Of a stretch of DNA of 64,000 bases, positions 33,530 to 41,952 are shown one piece after another. The stretch's first letter is position 1; each line of letters begins with the position of its first letter. Under the pieces are notes generated by a model. That model was given only the letters and a program-made list of their open reading frames with translations. It was not told where the DNA came from and did not search any database. This DNA comes from Herbiconiux sp. (GTDB lineage Bacteria; Actinomycetota; Actinomycetes; Actinomycetales; Microbacteriaceae). The position numbers and the translations under genes are program-made. The stretch spans positions 30,853 through 94,852 of the forward strand of contig NZ_JAHFUW010000012.1 of NCBI RefSeq assembly GCF_023264855.1, given 5' to 3'.

Positions 33530-36500
33530 ATGGCTACGCTGCTGTACCGGATCGGGCGGTTCGCCGCACGGCGGAGCATCGCCGTCATCGTCGGCTGGGT
33601 CGTGGTGCTGGGTCTCGCCGTCGCCGGCGCGGGGGCCCTCGGCGGTGTGATGACCTCGTCGTTCACCATCCCGGGCACCGAGTCGCAGCAGGCGATCGAC
33701 ATGCTCGAGCAGCGCTTCCCCGAGGCGTCCGGCGGCACGGCGAAGGTGATCTACGTCGCACCCGAGGGTAAGACGGTCGACGATTTCGAGAATCAGATCG
33801 CCGCATCCGTCGCCGCCCTCACGCCCCTGGACCACGTCTCCGGCGTGACCAGCCCGTTCTCGGCCGACGCCACCGCGCAGATCAACGACGACCGCACCAT
33901 GGCCTACGCCTCGGTTCAATACGACGTGGCCGCGACGACCCTCACCGAGACCGAGAACGAGGCGGTCGTCGCTGCCGGCGACACCGCGGCATCCGACGGT
34001 CTCAGCGTGTACTTCTCGGGCGTCACCGATCCGCCCGCGTCGGCCGTCGACTACACCGAGCTGGCCGGCCTGGTGGTGGCGTTCATCGTTCTGCTGATCA
34101 CGTTCGGCTCGCTGCTGGCGGCCGGGATGCCGCTGATCACCTCGCTGATCGGGGTGGGCGCCACCTCGATGATCATCACGATCGTCTCCGGTTTCGTCAC
34201 GATCTCGGCCACCGCACCCCTGCTGGCCACCATGCTGGGTCTCGCCGTGGGCATCGATTACGCCCTGTTCATCGTGGCGCGGCACCGCACGCAGCTGATC
34301 CACGGCATGGATCCGAAGGAGTCTGCCGCCACCGCCGCCGCCACGGCGGGCAGCGCGGTCGTGTTCGCCGGGCTCACCGTCATCATCGCTCTGCTCGGAC
34401 TCTCGGTGGTGCAGATCCCGTTCCTGAGCGTGATGGGCATCGGCGCGGCCATCTCGGTGGTGATCGCCGTGCTGGTGGCGCTCACGCTCGTGCCCGCGGT
34501 GCTGGGGCTGCTCGGGCGCACGCTCAAACCCAAGCCCACGTCGCGGGCCGCCCGCCGGGAACTCGCTTCGGTCGATCCCACCTCCAGGCGCCGCACCCTC
34601 GGGGCGCGCTGGGTGGCGGTGGCCACAGCCAAGCCCGTGATCACCGTCATCGTGGTGGTGATCGGCCTCCTGGTCGTCGCGCTGCCCGCCGCCTCCTCGC
34701 GACTGACGCTTCCGGATGCCGGCTACAACCCGCCCGGATCGATGTCGCGTGAGGGCTACGAGCAGCTCACCGACGGGTTCGGGCCGGGCTTCAACGGGCC
34801 GCTGCTGGTGACCGCCGACATCTCGAAGATCACCGACCTGCAGCCGGCCCTCACCGCCCTGAAAGACCAGTTCACCGGGCTCGACGACGTGGCCAGCGTG
34901 AGCACGGTCATCCCGAACGCGACGCTGGACATGGCGATCGTGTCGATCATCCCGTCCAGCGCGCCCGACAGCGTGCAGACCGAGAACCTCGTGCACACCA
35001 TCCGCGACGCCGCGCCTGCGTTCGAGGCGGCCAACGGCTTCACGTACCAGGTGACCGGACAGACGGCCGTCGGCATCGACGTGTCGGCCCGGCTGTCGGA
35101 TGCGCTGGTGCCGTTCGCCGTGGTGGTGGTGGGGCTGTGCATCATCCTGCTGACGATCGTGTTCCGCTCGCTGGCGGTGCCGATCTCGGCCACCGTCGGC
35201 TACCTGCTCTCGGTCGGCGCCTCGTACGGCATCGTCACCGCCGTGTTCGAGTGGGGATGGCTGGCCGACGTGTTCGGGGTGGCGAAGGTGGGGCCTGTGA
35301 TCAGCTTCTTCCCCATCCTCTTGATGGCCGTGCTGTTCGGCCTCGCCATGGACTATCAGGTGTTCTTGGTGTCGCGGATGCGCGAGGAGTTCGTGAAGAC
35401 CGGTGACCCGCACTACGCGGTGAAGCACGGCTTCATCGGCGCGGCCCGCGTGGTGACGGCGGCCGCCTGCATCATGTTCGCCGTGTTCGCCTCCTTCGTG
35501 CCGAGCGGCAACGCCGTGCTGCAGCCGATCGCGCTGGGGCTCGCGGCGGGAGTGTTCATCGACGCGTTCCTGGTGCGGATGACGTTCATCCCGGCCATCA
35601 TGACGCTGCTCGGCCGACTGGGCTGGGCGATGCCGCGGCGCCTCGAGCGGGCGCTGCCGAACGTCGACCTCGAGGGCGAGGGCGTGCGCGAGATGCTCGA
35701 CGCGGTGGCCTGGCGGCCGCTGCAGGGCGACGGTCCTGCTGCTCCGGATGCCGTTGACGCTCCGGATGCCGCCTCCGCGGTCTCCCGGCAGAACCCGGAC
35801 GCCCGCCCCTACGCCGTGGCCGCCGAGCACGCGATCGTGGAGTCGGCCGCCGCAGGTGGCCTGGTGGCGCCGTTCTCGGTGCGGGCCGAGGCGGGATCGC
35901 TGGTGCTCGTCACGGGTGCCGCCGACACGCATCCGCAAGCCGTCGTCGCGGCCATCGCGGGCCGCCAGCGCCTGCTCGAAGGGCATCTGCGCGTGCTCGA
36001 TCAGCCGCTGCCGGTGCACGGCGCCGCGCTCCGCCGCCACACCCTGCTGGTGGCGCGCCCGGTGGAAGCCGACCTGCTCGCCGATCGACTGCCGCTCGGA
36101 AAGCTGCCGCCGGGTGCGCTCAGCGTGCAGGAACGCCTGCAGCGCGAGCTCGGCGACGAGCTCACCGAGCTGTGGGGCGGCGAGCTGGCCACGGAGTGGA
36201 TCCGCCAGGTGGCCATCGCCACGGCGACCGCCGGGATCGTGTCGGGCCGGGGATCGCGCGCGCAGCCGCGGGTGCGGCTGATCGCGCTCGACGGCACCGG
36301 CATCCCGACCGCGCACCTGCAGCACGCGCTCGGCGTGATCGACGCGGCGCTGCCCTTGGAGACCACGCTGGTGGTGGCGCATCACGGAGCGAGGCTCGAG
36401 GCCGGAACCCGGCCGGTGAGCGTGATCGCGCTCGCCGCGGTGGCGCCGACCCCGCCCACTCCCCCGTCGCCGCCCGGGCGGGTGCCGCCGGCGGTGGCCA

Positions 36501-36607
36501 CGGCACCCGACGACCCGGGCGCGTCCGTCGGCCCTGAGGGGCCCGACGATCCGGACACTCCCGACAACCCGACCGCCCCGAACCCCCGAGAGGACGTGAC
36601 CGCATGA
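33530..36607 (+). CDS. MMPL-family transporter fused to a degenerate ABC-ATPase-like domain
   Basis: The 1025-residue protein has two MMPL repeats, each one helix, an outer domain and five helices; LAVGIDYALFIVARHR and FGLAMDYQVFLVSRMR are the conserved D-Y helices. From about residue 755 there is a soluble domain of about 210 residues that reads like an ABC nucleotide-binding domain (PFSVRAEAGSLVLVTGAADTHPQAVVAAIAGRQRLLEGHLRVL). The Walker A position is GAADTHPQA, lacking the GxGKS core, and no LSGGQ is seen. A 60-residue Pro-rich tail follows. The stop overlaps the YhgE/Pip-like gene. Confidence 0.85.
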   Translation: MATLLYRIGRFAARRSIAVIVGWVVVLGLAVAGAGALGGVMTSSFTIPGTESQQAIDMLEQRFPEASGGTAKVIYVAPEGKTVDDFENQIAASVAALTPLDHVSGVTSPFSADATAQINDDRTMAYASVQYDVAATTLTETENEAVVAAGDTAASDGLSVYFSGVTDPPASAVDYTELAGLVVAFIVLLITFGSLLAAGMPLITSLIGVGATSMIITIVSGFVTISATAPLLATMLGLAVGIDYALFIVARHRTQLIHGMDPKESAATAAATAGSAVVFAGLTVIIALLGLSVVQIPFLSVMGIGAAISVVIAVLVALTLVPAVLGLLGRTLKPKPTSRAARRELASVDPTSRRRTLGARWVAVATAKPVITVIVVVIGLLVVALPAASSRLTLPDAGYNPPGSMSREGYEQLTDGFGPGFNGPLLVTADISKITDLQPALTALKDQFTGLDDVASVSTVIPNATLDMAIVSIIPSSAPDSVQTENLVHTIRDAAPAFEAANGFTYQVTGQTAVGIDVSARLSDALVPFAVVVVGLCIILLTIVFRSLAVPISATVGYLLSVGASYGIVTAVFEWGWLADVFGVAKVGPVISFFPILLMAVLFGLAMDYQVFLVSRMREEFVKTGDPHYAVKHGFIGAARVVTAAACIMFAVFASFVPSGNAVLQPIALGLAAGVFIDAFLVRMTFIPAIMTLLGRLGWAMPRRLERALPNVDLEGEGVREMLDAVAWRPLQGDGPAAPDAVDAPDAASAVSRQNPDARPYAVAAEHAIVESAAAGGLVAPFSVRAEAGSLVLVTGAADTHPQAVVAAIAGRQRLLEGHLRVLDQPLPVHGAALRRHTLLVARPVEADLLADRLPLGKLPPGALSVQERLQRELGDELTELWGGELATEWIRQVAIATATAGIVSGRGSRAQPRVRLIALDGTGIPTAHLQHALGVIDAALPLETTLVVAHHGARLEAGTRPVSVIALAAVAPTPPTPPSPPGRVPPAVATAPDDPGASVGPEGPDDPDTPDNPTAPNPREDVTA

Positions 36608-38676
36608 GCAGCCTCCGCTCCCTCGTCCGCCGCGGTGACAACGGCGGCCTTTCGCCGCTGGCCCGGCGGGTGGCCATCGTGCTGGCCGTGCTCACCCCCC
36701 TGCTGATCGCGGGCGTGGCCGTGACTGCGCTCCGTGCGAACGCCGAACCGGTCGCCTCCGGTGGCGGCAGCGGTGATTCCTCCGCGTCGGCTCCGGTGCT
36801 GCCGGCCGCCGTGGTGAACCTCGACCAGATCATCTACCTGCAGGATGACGGCACCGTGGTGCCGGCCGATCCGTCGACCCCGAACCAGGCCGGCACGCCG
36901 GTCGCCGCCGGCAAGCTGCTGGTCAGCGAGCTCACCTCGGGCGACTCGGGCCAGGGCTTCAGCTGGACGGTGACGGATGCCGACACGGCTTCCGACGGAT
37001 TGACCGCCGGCCAGTACTCGGCCGTCGTGACCATCCCGAAGGACTTCTCGGCCGCGTACGTCTCCACGGCGACCAGCGCTCCCGTGCAGGCGCAGCTGCA
37101 GGTGCAGACCAACGGCGCCAACAGCTACGTCACCGAACTGCTGGCCAGCGCTCTGTCGGCCGATCTGCAGGCCGCGCTCTCGGACAAGGCCACGCAGAGC
37201 TTCGTCACCAACACCCTCGGCGCGTTCACGGCGCTGAACACCAACCTGGCCAAGGCCGCCGACGGCGCGGGCCAGCTGGCTGCGGGTGCGACGACCCTCG
37301 CGGGGTACCAGGGCGATCTCGCGACCGGGCTCGCCGGTGCGGCCAAGGGCGGCACCGACCTCGACACCGCCGTACAGGGTCTGGCGGTGGGGATGCGGGC
37401 GATCGCCGACGGCACCGCCGATCTTCCGACCTATGCGCAGCTGCTGTCGGAGGGCTCGACCGGCGTGACCGATGGGATCGGCGTGCTCAAGTCGCGGCTG
37501 GCCGACGAGACCGCGGCGAGCTATGGGATCGACCAGCAGCAGAAAGATCTGGAATCCGCCATCGATGCGCTCAGCGCTCGGGTTCCGGATCTCACTCCGG
37601 CCGAAATCCAAACGCAGCTCACGGCCCTGCGCGACCAGGCCGCGGGTATCCGCGTGCAGTCGTTCGGTGTCACGGCGGGAATCGGGCTGGACGCGTTGGG
37701 CGTGACCGGGCTAGAGGCTTTCTCAGCCGAGGTCAGCAAAGGCAACGCGGCCTTCGCCGAGGATCTGCCGCTGCTCACCACCACCCTCGCCGGGGTGGCC
37801 GACGGCACCGAGAAGCTGGCGGTCGGCACGAGCACGCTGGCCAAGGGTCTCGGCGACCTGTCCACCGGCGCCTCGGGCATCGCCACGGGATCAACCGACC
37901 TCGCGACGAACACGGGTGCGCTGGCCACGGGTCTCGGCGAGATCGTCGCCAAGATCCCCACCTACACGACCGACCAGCAGACCACGATGGCGACCGTGGT
38001 GTCGCAGCCCATCGTCACCTCGCAGAGCGATGTCGACGCCCTCCCCTCCCCCGCCGCCGCCATCGCCGCGGTGGCCGTGCCGCTGGCGCTGTGGATCGGC
38101 GCCTTCGCCATCTACCTGCTGCTGCTGCCGTTCGGCCGCCGCGAGTTGGCCTCGACGGCGTCCACCTTCCGGGTCGTGGTCGGCTCGCTGGTACCGGCGG
38201 CGATCCTCGGAGTCGTCCAGGCCGCCGTCGTGGCGATCGTGCTGTTCGCGGTGGGGGCCCAGCCCGCCCATGTGGCCGGCAGCATCCTGTTCTCGCTGGT
38301 GATGTCGCTGTCGTTCGTGATGCTGCACCAGGGGCTGGTGGCGCTGTTCGGCCAGGCCGGGCGCCTGATCTCGCTCGCTCTGGTGGTCGTGCAGATCGCC
38401 GCAGCGGCCGTGATCGTGCCGAACGGGCTCAGTTCGCCGTTCTACACCGGCCTCGCCTCGCTGCTGCCGCTCTCGCATGCCATCACAGGCATGCAAGCCC
38501 TGATCGGCGGTGGGTCGGTCGCGGTGGCGGCTCAGGAGGCCCTGCTGCTGATCGTCTTCGCTCTGATCGGCCTGGCGCTCACCCTGATCGCGGTCACCCG
38601 GGCCCGCTCCCGCAGCACGATCCTCGTGCTACCGACCGCCGCATCCGCATCCGCATCCGCCCCCGTTCCGGCCTGA
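36604..38676 (+). CDS. YhgE/Pip-type ABC-2-like membrane protein
   Basis: The 690-residue protein has an N-terminal helix (VAIVLAVLTPLLIAGVAVTAL) and the YhgE motif PAAVVNLDQ. A long extracytoplasmic region of Ala/Thr/Gly heptad-like repeats (LAAGATTLAGYQGDLATGLAGAAKG, TGASGIATGSTDLATNTGALATGL) follows, with six C-terminal helices. YhgE/Pip proteins are ABC-2-like permeases that often neighbour MMPL transporters and ABC ATPases in Gram-positives. The ATG overlaps the MMPL stop, so the two products probably work together in envelope export. The substrate is unknown. Confidence 0.85.
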   Translation: MSSLRSLVRRGDNGGLSPLARRVAIVLAVLTPLLIAGVAVTALRANAEPVASGGGSGDSSASAPVLPAAVVNLDQIIYLQDDGTVVPADPSTPNQAGTPVAAGKLLVSELTSGDSGQGFSWTVTDADTASDGLTAGQYSAVVTIPKDFSAAYVSTATSAPVQAQLQVQTNGANSYVTELLASALSADLQAALSDKATQSFVTNTLGAFTALNTNLAKAADGAGQLAAGATTLAGYQGDLATGLAGAAKGGTDLDTAVQGLAVGMRAIADGTADLPTYAQLLSEGSTGVTDGIGVLKSRLADETAASYGIDQQQKDLESAIDALSARVPDLTPAEIQTQLTALRDQAAGIRVQSFGVTAGIGLDALGVTGLEAFSAEVSKGNAAFAEDLPLLTTTLAGVADGTEKLAVGTSTLAKGLGDLSTGASGIATGSTDLATNTGALATGLGEIVAKIPTYTTDQQTTMATVVSQPIVTSQSDVDALPSPAAAIAAVAVPLALWIGAFAIYLLLLPFGRRELASTASTFRVVVGSLVPAAILGVVQAAVVAIVLFAVGAQPAHVAGSILFSLVMSLSFVMLHQGLVALFGQAGRLISLALVVVQIAAAAVIVPNGLSSPFYTGLASLLPLSHAITGMQALIGGGSVAVAAQEALLLIVFALIGLALTLIAVTRARSRSTILVLPTAASASASAPVPA

Positions 38677-38682
38677 GGGCTG

Positions 38683-38744
38683 GGGCGTGGTGAGTTCGCG
38701 ACCGTGGATGGGGCTGGATAGCGACGGACGTGGCTCACACGCCC
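38683..38744 (+). terminator. Long-loop hairpin after the YhgE/Pip gene
   Basis: GGGCGTGGTGAG and CTCACACGCCC pair over 11 bp with one bulged G around a 39-base loop. It is weaker than the other hairpins listed. Confidence 0.35.
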
Positions 38745-38757
38745 TGGCGGACGACCT

Positions 38758-39027
38758 CTAGCGGCCCCTCCTCGGGTGTCGGCGGCTCGAACCGCTAACG
38801 TTCCCCGCCGCGACGTGGCGCAGCAAGCGCGATTTCAGGTCTGCGGCCACCTCGGCGACCACGTCGGCGGAGGGCATCGTCGTGATTCCGCGATCCCAGA
38901 ATTCCACCTCGAACGACAAACGCGTCCAGCCCTCGCGTTCCAGGCGTGTGGCGTACGTGGTCTTGCCGGTGCCACCTGGCCCGCACATCATCACGACCCG
39001 AGGTCGCCCTGTCTCGTCCACCGCCAC
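38758..39027 (-). pseudogene. Truncated AAA/P-loop kinase-like ATPase remnant
   Basis: The 89-residue reading frame starts at GTG with VVMMCGPGGTGKTTYATRLEREGWTRLSFEVEFWDRGI, the Walker A half of the small AAA family (usually about 160 residues). After LLRHVAAG, where relatives continue with a D-V-V-x-D Walker B strand and FW, the sequence becomes NVSGSSRRHPRRGR and stops. The continuation was not found in other frames downstream, so the 3' half seems deleted next to the YhgE gene. It follows heme oxygenase on the same strand by 19 bases. Confidence 0.65.
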
Positions 39028-39046
39028 CGGACGGGACCTCAGCGCC

Positions 39047-39706
39047 CTAGGCGACCTGGGTGGCGGAGGCCTTCGCGTCGGCGAGGTCGAGGAAGAGCTC
39101 GGTGTTGAAGCGGTAGGCGACGAGCACCTCGTCGATCACGCGCTCGCGCTCGGCGTCGTCCCAGGTGACGGCGTCGAGCTGGGTGCGGTAGGTCTCCTTG
39201 AACTCCTTGGGCTTCGCGATGTCGCCGAAGAGATAGAAGCCCACACCGTTGGTCTCGAAGCCGAACTGGCGCTGCATCAGGGTGCGGATGATCTGGCCGC
39301 CCGAGAGGTCGCCGAGGTAGCGGGTGTAGTGGTGGGCGATGAAGCCACCGTTCCAGGTGGCCGCGACCTCGTTGATGCGGCGCACGTAGCGCTCGGTCGT
39401 GGGCAGCGGGGTGATCTGGTCTTTCCAGTCCTCCCCGATCAAGAAGCGCAGGTCTTCTTCGATGGCCGGCAGGCGGGTGAGCTTCGGCGAGATGAACTCC
39501 GCGGCGACCGGGTCGTTCTTCATGCGGCCGGCGGCCGCCTCGATGGCCTCGTAGATGAAGTAGTGCTGGGCCACCAGGGCGATGTAGTCGTCCTTCGTTC
39601 CCTTGCCGCTCATCAGATCGGTCATGAACCCGGCGCCCTCGCTGTCGCTGTGTCCGGTCCAGGTGCGCTCGCGGAGCGCCTGCGAGAAGGGGATTACGGC
39701 AGCCAT
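39047..39706 (-). CDS. hmuO: Biliverdin-producing heme oxygenase
   Basis: The 219-residue protein begins VIPFSQALRERTWTGHSDSEGAGFM, with His19 as the predicted haem ligand. HHYTRYLGDLSGGQIIRTLM is the flexible distal-helix glycine motif. It opens haem to biliverdin, CO and Fe2+, used for iron recovery. A DtxR-type iron box lies 21 bases upstream, so expression should rise when iron is scarce. A DUF2470 gene, also tied to haem metabolism in other bacteria, lies upstream on the same strand. Confidence 0.95.
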   Translation of the reverse strand: MAAVIPFSQALRERTWTGHSDSEGAGFMTDLMSGKGTKDDYIALVAQHYFIYEAIEAAAGRMKNDPVAAEFISPKLTRLPAIEEDLRFLIGEDWKDQITPLPTTERYVRRINEVAATWNGGFIAHHYTRYLGDLSGGQIIRTLMQRQFGFETNGVGFYLFGDIAKPKEFKETYRTQLDAVTWDDAERERVIDEVLVAYRFNTELFLDLADAKASATQVA

Positions 39707-39727
39707 AGGTCATTCCCAGCGGTCGAG

Positions 39728-39746
39728 TGAGGTTAGTGTTACCTAA
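39728..39746 (-). promoter_or_regulatory. DtxR/IdeR iron box
   Basis: On the minus strand TTAGGTAACACTAACCTCA matches 15 of 19 positions of the DtxR consensus TTAGGTTAGGCTAACCTAA. It lies just upstream of heme oxygenase, between it and the DUF2470 gene. Both outer half-sites (TTAGGT and CTAACCT) are intact. Confidence 0.85.
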
Positions 39747-39784
39747 CTTTAGCGGAGGATGCGCCCGTCGACCCTATGAATTCT

Positions 39785-40087
39785 TCAGGAGTGCGGGCGC
39801 GGCTCGACGCCGAGCACCGCGCACGCACCGTCGTAGAGGGCCACGATCTCGCGCCGTACTTCGGCCCGCTCGGTGATCGGGCCGGCCGGCCAGACGACGG
39901 TGGCGGGGCTCGTCACGCCTGCCACCGTCACGTCCCACTGCCCACCGTCGCCGTCGAGCCCGGTCATCACGGAGCCCTCCGCAGACGGATCCACGAAGGC
40001 CCGCGCGATGAGCAGGTTGTCGTCGGTGTGGTCGCCGTTCATGTGGCGCAGGATGGCGTCGGTGATGTCGGAGGAGAAAGTCGTCAC
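39785..40087 (-). CDS. DUF2470 (HugZ C-terminal-like) protein
   Basis: The 100-residue protein begins VTTFSSDITDAILRHMNGDHTDDNLLIARAFVD, matching DUF2470, a helix-beta domain found alone or at the end of HugZ-type haem-degrading proteins. GTG 40087 matches the usual MTTF-like start; GTG 40093 and TTG 40096 lie upstream, closer to the -10-like TAGCGT at 40097. It may bind haem or assist heme oxygenase, which is next on the strand. The conserved HMNxDH motif is present. Confidence 0.8.
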   Translation of the reverse strand: MTTFSSDITDAILRHMNGDHTDDNLLIARAFVDPSAEGSVMTGLDGDGGQWDVTVAGVTSPATVVWPAGPITERAEVRREIVALYDGACAVLGVEPRPHS

Positions 40088-40113
40088 GGGCACCAACGCT
40101 AGCTGACGGCCGC

Positions 40114-40761
40114 TCAGTCCAGCAGCTGCGCCTGCAGGAAGTAGGTCGAGCGGGCGAAGGCGAGTGCCGCGGCGTTCTTGTCGAGCAGCTCGAGCACCGT
40201 GGCGTTGGCGAAGCCGCCGCTCGCGCTCGCGTAGCTGTACTGGGTGACGGGGGTGCCGTGCTCCTTGAGTCGGCCGATGAACTCGTCGACGTCGATTCCG
40301 CCCGCCCAGGCCTGGTCGTGCGCCCGGTGCAGCAGCACGGGGCAGGGGATGACGCCGGCGTCGTCGTCGCCGAGCACGGCGTAGTAGGCGACCACGGCAT
40401 CCGCGGAGCCGCTCTGGGCGAGCTTCAGCGCGAGACGCCCGCCGATGCCGAGCCCGATCACGCCCACCCGCGGGGCGCCGTGCCCGCGGCCCACCGCGAC
40501 CGCGTCGTCGAGGGCCGCCAGAGCGAAGCCCTCATCCATCCGCTCGACGAGTTCGGCGGCGCCCTCGGCCTGCACGGTCGCGAGGCCGTCGAACAGATCG
40601 GGCACCACGACCTGGAAACCCTGGTTCGCCAGCGCCGTGGCGTAGGCCTCGAGGTAGGGGAGGCGACCGTGGTCGTCGTGCACGATCACGATGGCGGGGC
40701 GTCCGGGCTCCCCGAACTCCAGGGGCCACCCCGGCGAGGGGATGTCGACGAATTCGGCCAC
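40114..40761 (-). CDS. Dienelactone-hydrolase-family protein lacking two catalytic residues
   Basis: The 215-residue alpha/beta-hydrolase has the DLH layout: VIVHDDHGRLPYLEAYATALANQGFQVVVPDLF, then VGVIGLGIGGRLAL, LLHRAHDQAW and YASASGGFAN. In active DLHs the third element reads G-x-C-x-G-G and the fifth Y-P-G-A-x-H-G-F. Here both the Cys and the His positions are Gly, while the Asp (HD) is kept. It is therefore probably not a hydrolase and may bind a ligand. Start GTG 40761 follows GGAGGG. It lies 26 bases upstream of the DUF2470 start on the same strand. Confidence 0.82.
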   Translation of the reverse strand: MAEFVDIPSPGWPLEFGEPGRPAIVIVHDDHGRLPYLEAYATALANQGFQVVVPDLFDGLATVQAEGAAELVERMDEGFALAALDDAVAVGRGHGAPRVGVIGLGIGGRLALKLAQSGSADAVVAYYAVLGDDDAGVIPCPVLLHRAHDQAWAGGIDVDEFIGRLKEHGTPVTQYSYASASGGFANATVLELLDKNAAALAFARSTYFLQAQLLD

Positions 40762-40792
40762 ATCACCCTCCGGTCGCTCGGCTCAATTCAAC

Positions 40793-40829
40793 CACGGCGC
40801 GCCGGATCCGCCCGGAGGCGGGCGCCGTG
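40793..40829 (-). terminator. Terminator hairpin after the MBL-fold gene
   Basis: CACGGCGC pairs with GCGCCGTG, and an inner CGCCCG-GAGG-CGGGCG helix competes with it. The hairpin lies 20 bases beyond the stop of the minus-strand MBL gene and before the DLH gene. Confidence 0.5.
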
Positions 40830-40848
40830 CCCGAGCCGAGCCGCGCCG

Positions 40849-41952
40849 TCAGCCGGCCGAGGCCCGCAGGTACTGCACGTGCATCGCGGTCTGCGCGAGC
40901 GCCGAGAACAGGTAGAAGCCGCTGAGGTTGTGCCAGCCGGCGGTCCAGGTGACCTCCGAGGCGATCTGCCAGACCGGGGCATCCGGATGCTCGCGCACGA
41001 TCGCGGCGATCTCGTCGCTGCGGCGCAGATGGTGGCGTCTGGTCGTCTCGATCCGCCCCACCGGGTCGGCGAAGCGGTAGCCGTGCCCGGGGAACACCTC
41101 GTAGCCGCCGTAGCCCTCGAGCAGCTCGAGGGAGCGCAGGTAGTCGCCGATCGGATCGGCCGCCGGCCCGCCCAGCCCGATGCCGGGGAACATGGCGGGC
41201 AGCAGCGTGTCCCCGGTGAAGACGATCCGCTGCCGCTCATGCACCAGGCAGACGTGGCCGCGGGTGTGGCCCGGAGTCAGCAGCACCCGCAGGGGATGTC
41301 CGGGCAGGTCGATCAGCTGATCGTGCTCGAGCAGCAGATCGGCCCGCACCGGGGGAGTGGAGGCCGCGGAATCGCCGTTCAGCCGCGCCGCGACGGCATC
41401 GAGCTCCCCGATCCGTTCGGGCGGCACGCCCCATTCGGCGAAGGGGGTGGCGCGGCCGGCCGCGGCATCCGGAGCGGGGCCGGCTGATCGAACCCGCTCG
41501 AGGAGCGCCTCCTGCTCGAGGCGGTGCAGCGCGATCCGTGCGCCCGACTCCCTTCGGAGCCTGTCTGCCATGCCGATGTGATCGGGATGCAGGTGCGTGA
41601 CGAGGATCGTTGCGAGGTCGCCGAGGGAGGCGCCGATCTGCGCGAACAGTCGGGCGAGGCGCTCATGGTTCTCGTCGGAGTCCCAGCCGGGATCGATCAG
41701 GTGCAGGGCGCCGTCGGTGTCGTGCACCAGATAGCTCAGGGTGAAGTGCGGCGGATACTCGGCCGGCATCGGCTGGGGGAGAACCCAGATACCGGGCCGC
41801 ACCTGCACGGGGCCGGGGAGAATCACGGCGGCGTCCGCGCCCTTCGTCGCGTCGGCACCGGCGAGTTCGGCGCGGTACTCGGCGAGATCGAGCGGCTCGG
41901 GGAAGCCTGCGGGCAGGGGCGGGTGCAGCGGCGCGGGACCCGGGGAGCTCAC
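40849..41952 (-). CDS. MBL-fold metallo-hydrolase
   Basis: The 367-residue protein has the zinc site THLHPDHIGMAD (HxHxDH), the later ligands PGHTRGH and GDTLL (Asp), and a final GHGY. This is a full metallo-beta-lactamase fold with a C-terminal helical extension. Family members hydrolyse esters, thioesters or phosphodiesters; the substrate is not evident. The GTG start overlaps the nucleoside hydrolase stop by four bases, so the two are co-translated. A hairpin follows. Confidence 0.88.
   Translation of the reverse strand: MSSPGPAPLHPPLPAGFPEPLDLAEYRAELAGADATKGADAAVILPGPVQVRPGIWVLPQPMPAEYPPHFTLSYLVHDTDGALHLIDPGWDSDENHERLARLFAQIGASLGDLATILVTHLHPDHIGMADRLRRESGARIALHRLEQEALLERVRSAGPAPDAAAGRATPFAEWGVPPERIGELDAVAARLNGDSAASTPPVRADLLLEHDQLIDLPGHPLRVLLTPGHTRGHVCLVHERQRIVFTGDTLLPAMFPGIGLGGPAADPIGDYLRSLELLEGYGGYEVFPGHGYRFADPVGRIETTRRHHLRRSDEIAAIVREHPDAPVWQIASEVTWTAGWHNLSGFYLFSALAQTAMHVQYLRASAG

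Noticed and set aside
38758..39027. The short AAA protein as a complete small kinase
   Set aside because: It lacks everything after the first helical segment, including the Walker B strand, and no frame restores it downstream.
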